DNA of 22,623 nucleotides from Haloarculaceae archaeon. GTDB taxonomy: Archaea; Halobacteriota; Halobacteria; Halobacteriales; Haloarculaceae. Positions 19,300-22,623 of this stretch are shown here, one piece after another; within the stretch, counting starts at the first letter, position 1; each line of letters begins with the position of its first letter. A model generated the notes under the pieces. The model did not search any database and was not told the origin of the DNA. It worked only from the letters and a program-made list of their open reading frames with translations. The translations under genes were made by a program, and so were the position numbers. The stretch spans positions 1 to 22,623 of the forward strand of contig JAHENO010000194.1 in NCBI GenBank assembly GCA_018609945.1, in the 5' to 3' direction.

Positions 19300-21423
19300 A
19301 TGGGCCGAGTCGACCGACAGTCACTCCTCGTTGCCGTTCTGTTGTTCGCGTCCCTCTCGGTGGCCGGGATCGCAACTGCCGACGCCACGGCGGCTGTCAC
19401 GGACGGGAACGCGACCGTACTGACGGCGAACGCGTCGGCGGACGTCGCCACCGACACCCGAGCATCACTTCCCGATGGTGAGAGGCAGTCCGACTCGGAC
19501 GAGAGCGTCCTCCTGACCCAGGAGATCCGCTTGACACCGGATCGCCCGGGTGAGATCGACGTGCAGTACCGTTTCCGCATTCCGGACCGGGTCTCTGACG
19601 TTCGGATGCGCGTGCCGCCGAACGCGCGGGACGTTCGGACCACCCGCTTTACCCGGACCGGGGACAACATCTACGAGTGGCCTGGCGACACCTCGACGGC
19701 GTCGATCACGGTCACGCTGCCGGCGAATCGGACTGCCCAGACGGTCGGTCCCGAATCGGCGGACGGACGGTTGCGCTTCGTCGACGCCGGCGACTGGGCG
19801 CTCGTCCGGCGTCCACCGGTAGCCACCCCGGGATACACCTATCGCGGCGACAATCCCGGCGTGACCGTCCGCAACGTCACGGCGGGTGAGGGTGTGATCG
19901 GTCAGGGGCTGGTCTACCTCGGGCCACACGAAACTGTCGAGCGAACCGCACGGGGCCAGCGCCTCCGGCTCGTCGTCCCCGGGGCGGCCAGCCTCGCCGC
20001 GGACCGGGAGGACATCCTCGACAGCGTCGCCGAGGCGTCGGACCGCTTGCGGGTGGGCGACCGCGATAGCACGGTGCTTATGATCGCAGCCCCGACGACC
20101 GTCTCCTGGGGGCAGCTGGGTCTCCAGACCGGCCAGCGGGACTTCTACGTCCTCGCCGACCAACCGGTCGACAGACCGGACAACACCTGGGTCCACGAGT
20201 ACGTCCACACGCGCCAGGACTTCGAGAGCACCGACGGGACGGAGTGGCTCTACGAGGCGACGGCCGAATACTACGCCGGACAGCTGAACCTCGAACAGCA
20301 CCGGACCGACTACTCGTCCTTCCGGGAGTATCTCGGCCGCGGCACGAGACAGCAGTTCTCGTCGGTCCGCCTGGTCGACCCGGGCACCTGGAAACGGAAC
20401 GCGGGGAACTACCTCAAGGGTGCGCTCGTCGCGGGCGAGCTGGACCGGCGTCTCCGCCTCGCGACCGACAGCGAAGCCACCTTCCAGGACGTGTTCCGCC
20501 GGATGAACCGCCAGTCGTCGCCGGTCTCCCACTCGGAGTTCCTCGGGTTCGTCCGGTCCGCCGGCGGTAGCCGGGTCGCGGATACTGCAGGTCGGTACAC
20601 CGAGACGACCGACCGGCCGGACACCTGGTCGGCCGACGCACATCAGGAGGCCTTCGGGCAACTCCCGGCGCTGTTCCGGTACACGCTCCCGGCCCGCGAG
20701 AGCGACGGCGTCCGGGTCAGCGGCCAGTACCGCGAGGGACCGCTCGGTTCGACGACGCTGGTCACCGGCGAGACGCTCATCCTCGACGTGCGCGTCGAGA
20801 ACGACGGCGGCGCAGCCGGCACCTACGAACTCGCGATGTCCGTCGACGGGGCGGCGGTGGCGTCGCGGACCGGCCGCCTCGAGGCCGGCGCGTCGACCAC
20901 GGAGACCGTCGAGTACACGTTCGCCGAGGCCGGCCGACACACGGTCAGCACCGGTCAGAACAGCACTACCTTCGTGGTCCGCGAGCCGGCGACGCCGGTC
21001 GTCACGGGGCTCTCGGTCGACAGCGAGCAAGCCCGCCCGGGAGAGGAAGTCACGGTCACGGCTACCGTGGAGAACCCGGCCGACAGGCCGGGACAGCGAA
21101 CCCTGACTATCGGCAGCGATGGGTCAGACCTGACGAGCCAGGAGGTTCGGCTGGCACCGGGCGCGTCGACGGAGGTGACCGCGACAGTCACGCTCGACGA
21201 GGTGGGAACGCACCGGTTCACCGCCGACGAGTACGCTGTCTCGGTGACGGTCTCCGAGGCGACGACTGCGACCGAGACGGGGACGAGGACGCCGGCCGCC
21301 GACGACACGTCCGGCGGCGACGGCGACACCGGCGTCGGCGTGTCCGGCCCCGGATTCGGACTGCTGGCGACTGTGGGTGCCGTCCTGATCGCGATGTTAC
21401 TCCTCCGCAAGCGCGTCGAGTAG
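19300..21423 (+). CDS. Secreted HEXXH metallopeptidase-like protein with CARDB-like repeats and PGF-CTERM anchor
   Basis: The 707-residue protein starts with a hydrophobic signal peptide (about 7-28). A beta-rich region follows to about residue 190, then a gluzincin-like core: HEYVH at 299-303 with a third-ligand candidate in WLYEATAEYYAG (E319), matching the HExxH...WLxEGxAEY plan of peptidase-MA-like and M1/M61 enzymes. Two Ig-like, CARDB-type repeats lie at about 470-565 and 566-655 (ETLILDVRVENDGGAAGTYE and EEVTVTATVENPADRPGQRT). A Thr/Asp-rich linker leads to the PGF-CTERM motif GPGFG (683-687), one membrane helix and RKRVE, so artosortase should process and lipid-anchor it on the cell surface. 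The likely role is proteolysis or wall remodelling outside the cell; substrates are unknown. The last 27 bases overlap the convergent thiDN gene. Confidence 0.88.
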   Translation: MGRVDRQSLLVAVLLFASLSVAGIATADATAAVTDGNATVLTANASADVATDTRASLPDGERQSDSDESVLLTQEIRLTPDRPGEIDVQYRFRIPDRVSDVRMRVPPNARDVRTTRFTRTGDNIYEWPGDTSTASITVTLPANRTAQTVGPESADGRLRFVDAGDWALVRRPPVATPGYTYRGDNPGVTVRNVTAGEGVIGQGLVYLGPHETVERTARGQRLRLVVPGAASLAADREDILDSVAEASDRLRVGDRDSTVLMIAAPTTVSWGQLGLQTGQRDFYVLADQPVDRPDNTWVHEYVHTRQDFESTDGTEWLYEATAEYYAGQLNLEQHRTDYSSFREYLGRGTRQQFSSVRLVDPGTWKRNAGNYLKGALVAGELDRRLRLATDSEATFQDVFRRMNRQSSPVSHSEFLGFVRSAGGSRVADTAGRYTETTDRPDTWSADAHQEAFGQLPALFRYTLPARESDGVRVSGQYREGPLGSTTLVTGETLILDVRVENDGGAAGTYELAMSVDGAAVASRTGRLEAGASTTETVEYTFAEAGRHTVSTGQNSTTFVVREPATPVVTGLSVDSEQARPGEEVTVTATVENPADRPGQRTLTIGSDGSDLTSQEVRLAPGASTEVTATVTLDEVGTHRFTADEYAVSVTVSEATTATETGTRTPAADDTSGGDGDTGVGVSGPGFGLLATVGAVLIAMLLLRKRVE

Positions 21424-22623
21424 CGTGACGGTTCTGTCGAGGACGCTCGCGGAATCCCGCGCGAGCAGTTTGAGCATCGGTTCCTTCCCCACGTCGCCGC
21501 GGTCGAAGACGGCGACCGGCGTCCCGTCGACGGACTCGAACGCCCGGCGCGCACCCCAGCCCATCGTGTGTCCCTCCTGGGTTTTCACGTCCGCTGGTTC
21601 GTTCGCCCGGTCGTAGCCGGCGACGGGGCCGTCGAGCGCGTCGAGTGCAGCCTCGATCTCCTCGTCGAACCGGCAGTTCACGGCGAACCGGAGGTCGGGG
21701 TCGTACTCGCGGGCTGCGAGCAGGAAACGCGCCACGTGGCTCGAAGCACCGACGCGCACTCCCCGCGCAGGTGCGACGCCGTCGAGCGTCCGCGAAATAC
21801 GCCCCTCGACGGCCGCACAGTCGCTGGGCACCTCGGCGTAGGGGGTGGCGCCGACGACGTTCATCCCTACTTCGGGCACCAGCGGGGACACGTCCCTGGC
21901 GACGAACTGTCGGACGACTTCGGCGACGCGCTCGACGGTCGGCTGGCGTTCGGCACGGTTGCGGAGATCGACCATGTGGTGGACGGCGCCCGGCCCGCCC
22001 CCGACGTCGAGGCCGTAGCGGACCGCCCGGCCGAGCAGGTCGACACCGTCTTCGACCGCGTCGGTCAGGTCGTCCCCGTGTGCGAGCCGGGTCGCGATCG
22101 CCGAGGACAGCATACACCCGGAGCCGTGGGTCGCGTCCGTGTCGACGCGCGGGTGGCTGATCGTCTCGACAGTCTCCCCGGTCACGAGGACGTCGACGAC
22201 CTCCTCGCCGGGGACGTGTCCGCCCTTGACCAGCGCGGCGTCAGCGCCCATCTCGACGATCCGCTCGCCGGCCCGCCGGGCAGCCTCCGTGTCGGAGACA
22301 TCGATGTCTGCCAGCACTTCCGCCTCGTCGACATTTGGGGTGACTAGCGTCGACTCGGCGACCAGCCCCTCGTAGGCTGCCTCGGCCGCAGGTTCGAGCA
22401 AGCGGTCGCCCGAGGCTGCCACCATCACCGGATCGACGACGGCCGGCGCGTCGGTCGCGGCGACCCGTTCGGTCACGAGATCGACAACTTCGCCAGTCGC
22501 CAGCATGCCCGTCTTGACTGCGTCGACCTCGAAATCCGAGAGGACTGCCTCGCACTGCGCGTCGATCTCTTCGACGGGCAGGACGTGCGTACTCCGGACG
22601 CCCGTCGTGTTCTGGGCGGTGAC
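21397..22623 (-). CDS. ThiD-ThiN fusion: HMP/HMP-P kinase and thiamine-phosphate synthase (5' end cut by window)
   Basis: The frame is open to the right edge, so the first residues are missing; 408 codons are visible. The first part is ThiD, which phosphorylates hydroxymethylpyrimidine twice: TAQNTTGVRSTHVLP, DPVMVAASGDRLL and the anion-hole motif THGSGCMLSSAIA are typical. The second part, from about 21970 downwards, is ThiN, the archaeal thiamine-phosphate synthase: VPEVGMNVVGATPYAEVPSD, RGVRVGASSHVARFLL and KTQEGHTMGWGARRAFES. Joined, they make the pyrimidine moiety and couple it to the thiazole phosphate. The fusion is a known archaeal arrangement and replaces ThiE. The stop is inside the 3' end of the convergent peptidase-like gene. 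Confidence 0.95.
   Translation of the reverse strand, partial: VTAQNTTGVRSTHVLPVEEIDAQCEAVLSDFEVDAVKTGMLATGEVVDLVTERVAATDAPAVVDPVMVAASGDRLLEPAAEAAYEGLVAESTLVTPNVDEAEVLADIDVSDTEAARRAGERIVEMGADAALVKGGHVPGEEVVDVLVTGETVETISHPRVDTDATHGSGCMLSSAIATRLAHGDDLTDAVEDGVDLLGRAVRYGLDVGGGPGAVHHMVDLRNRAERQPTVERVAEVVRQFVARDVSPLVPEVGMNVVGATPYAEVPSDCAAVEGRISRTLDGVAPARGVRVGASSHVARFLLAAREYDPDLRFAVNCRFDEEIEAALDALDGPVAGYDRANEPADVKTQEGHTMGWGARRAFESVDGTPVAVFDRGDVGKEPMLKLLARDSASVLDRTVTLLDALAEE

Noticed and set aside
19465..21030. 521-codon minus-strand open frame opposite the peptidase-like gene
   Set aside because: The plus-strand protein has a signal peptide, HEXXH motif and PGF-CTERM; the reverse frame has none of these and reads as low-complexity shadow.

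Overview
The window looks like chromosomal DNA of a halophilic archaeon (class Halobacteria; I cannot name the genus). The evidence is very high GC, strongly acidic proteins, AT-rich boxes 24-35 bases ahead of start codons with little or no leader, Tat-lipobox and PGF-CTERM export signals, and several families I associate with haloarchaea (archaeal GINS and primase, ThiD-ThiN fusion, small DUF57xx proteins). Genes are packed tightly on both strands. Names of DUF families are from memory and were not searched.

Layout. (1) 1-254: the 3' end of a reading frame with low-GC codon use and a 9-bp terminal inverted repeat, probably the right end of an IS200/IS605-type TnpB element. (2) 259-6616: the Hsp70 chaperone set grpE, dnaK and dnaJ, all on the minus strand. 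dnaK and dnaJ are separated by an acyl-CoA thioesterase (minus) and a Rieske 2Fe-2S protein fused to a large uncharacterised helical domain (plus). (3) 6699-8268: two convergent uncharacterised genes, one a possible PD-(D/E)XK nuclease-like protein with a six-cysteine tail (DUF5787-like), the other a small double winged-helix-like protein (DUF5797-like). (4) 8384-11783, minus: a run read as archease, zinc ribbon, DUF5788-like helical protein, family X DNA polymerase with PHP domain, Mut7-C RNase; the last three overlap by ATGA. (5) 11966-15274, plus: GNAT acetyltransferase, HPRT-type phosphoribosyltransferase, then primase small subunit priS and GINS (Gins51) coupled by an ATGA overlap. (6) 15277-18145: Tat-exported lipoprotein HtrA-like protease (minus), UPF0173 metallo-hydrolase and a DUF5799-like protein (plus), and a 49-residue antitoxin-like protein (minus). 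(7) 18213-22623: LeuB-like dehydrogenase (minus), a secreted HEXXH metallopeptidase-like protein anchored by PGF-CTERM (plus), and a ThiD-ThiN thiamine synthesis fusion (minus) running off the right edge.

How the genes fit together: GrpE is the exchange factor and DnaJ the co-chaperone of DnaK. PriS primes DNA and GINS is part of the replicative helicase, so their coupling fits replisome assembly. PolX, Mut7-C RNase, the DUF5788-like protein and archease form a nucleic-acid maintenance neighbourhood. I found no CRISPR array, rRNA or complete tRNA. The candidates I consider most worth study are the Rieske fusion, the DUF5788-PolX-Mut7-C operon, the DUF5787 nuclease-like protein and the TnpB end.
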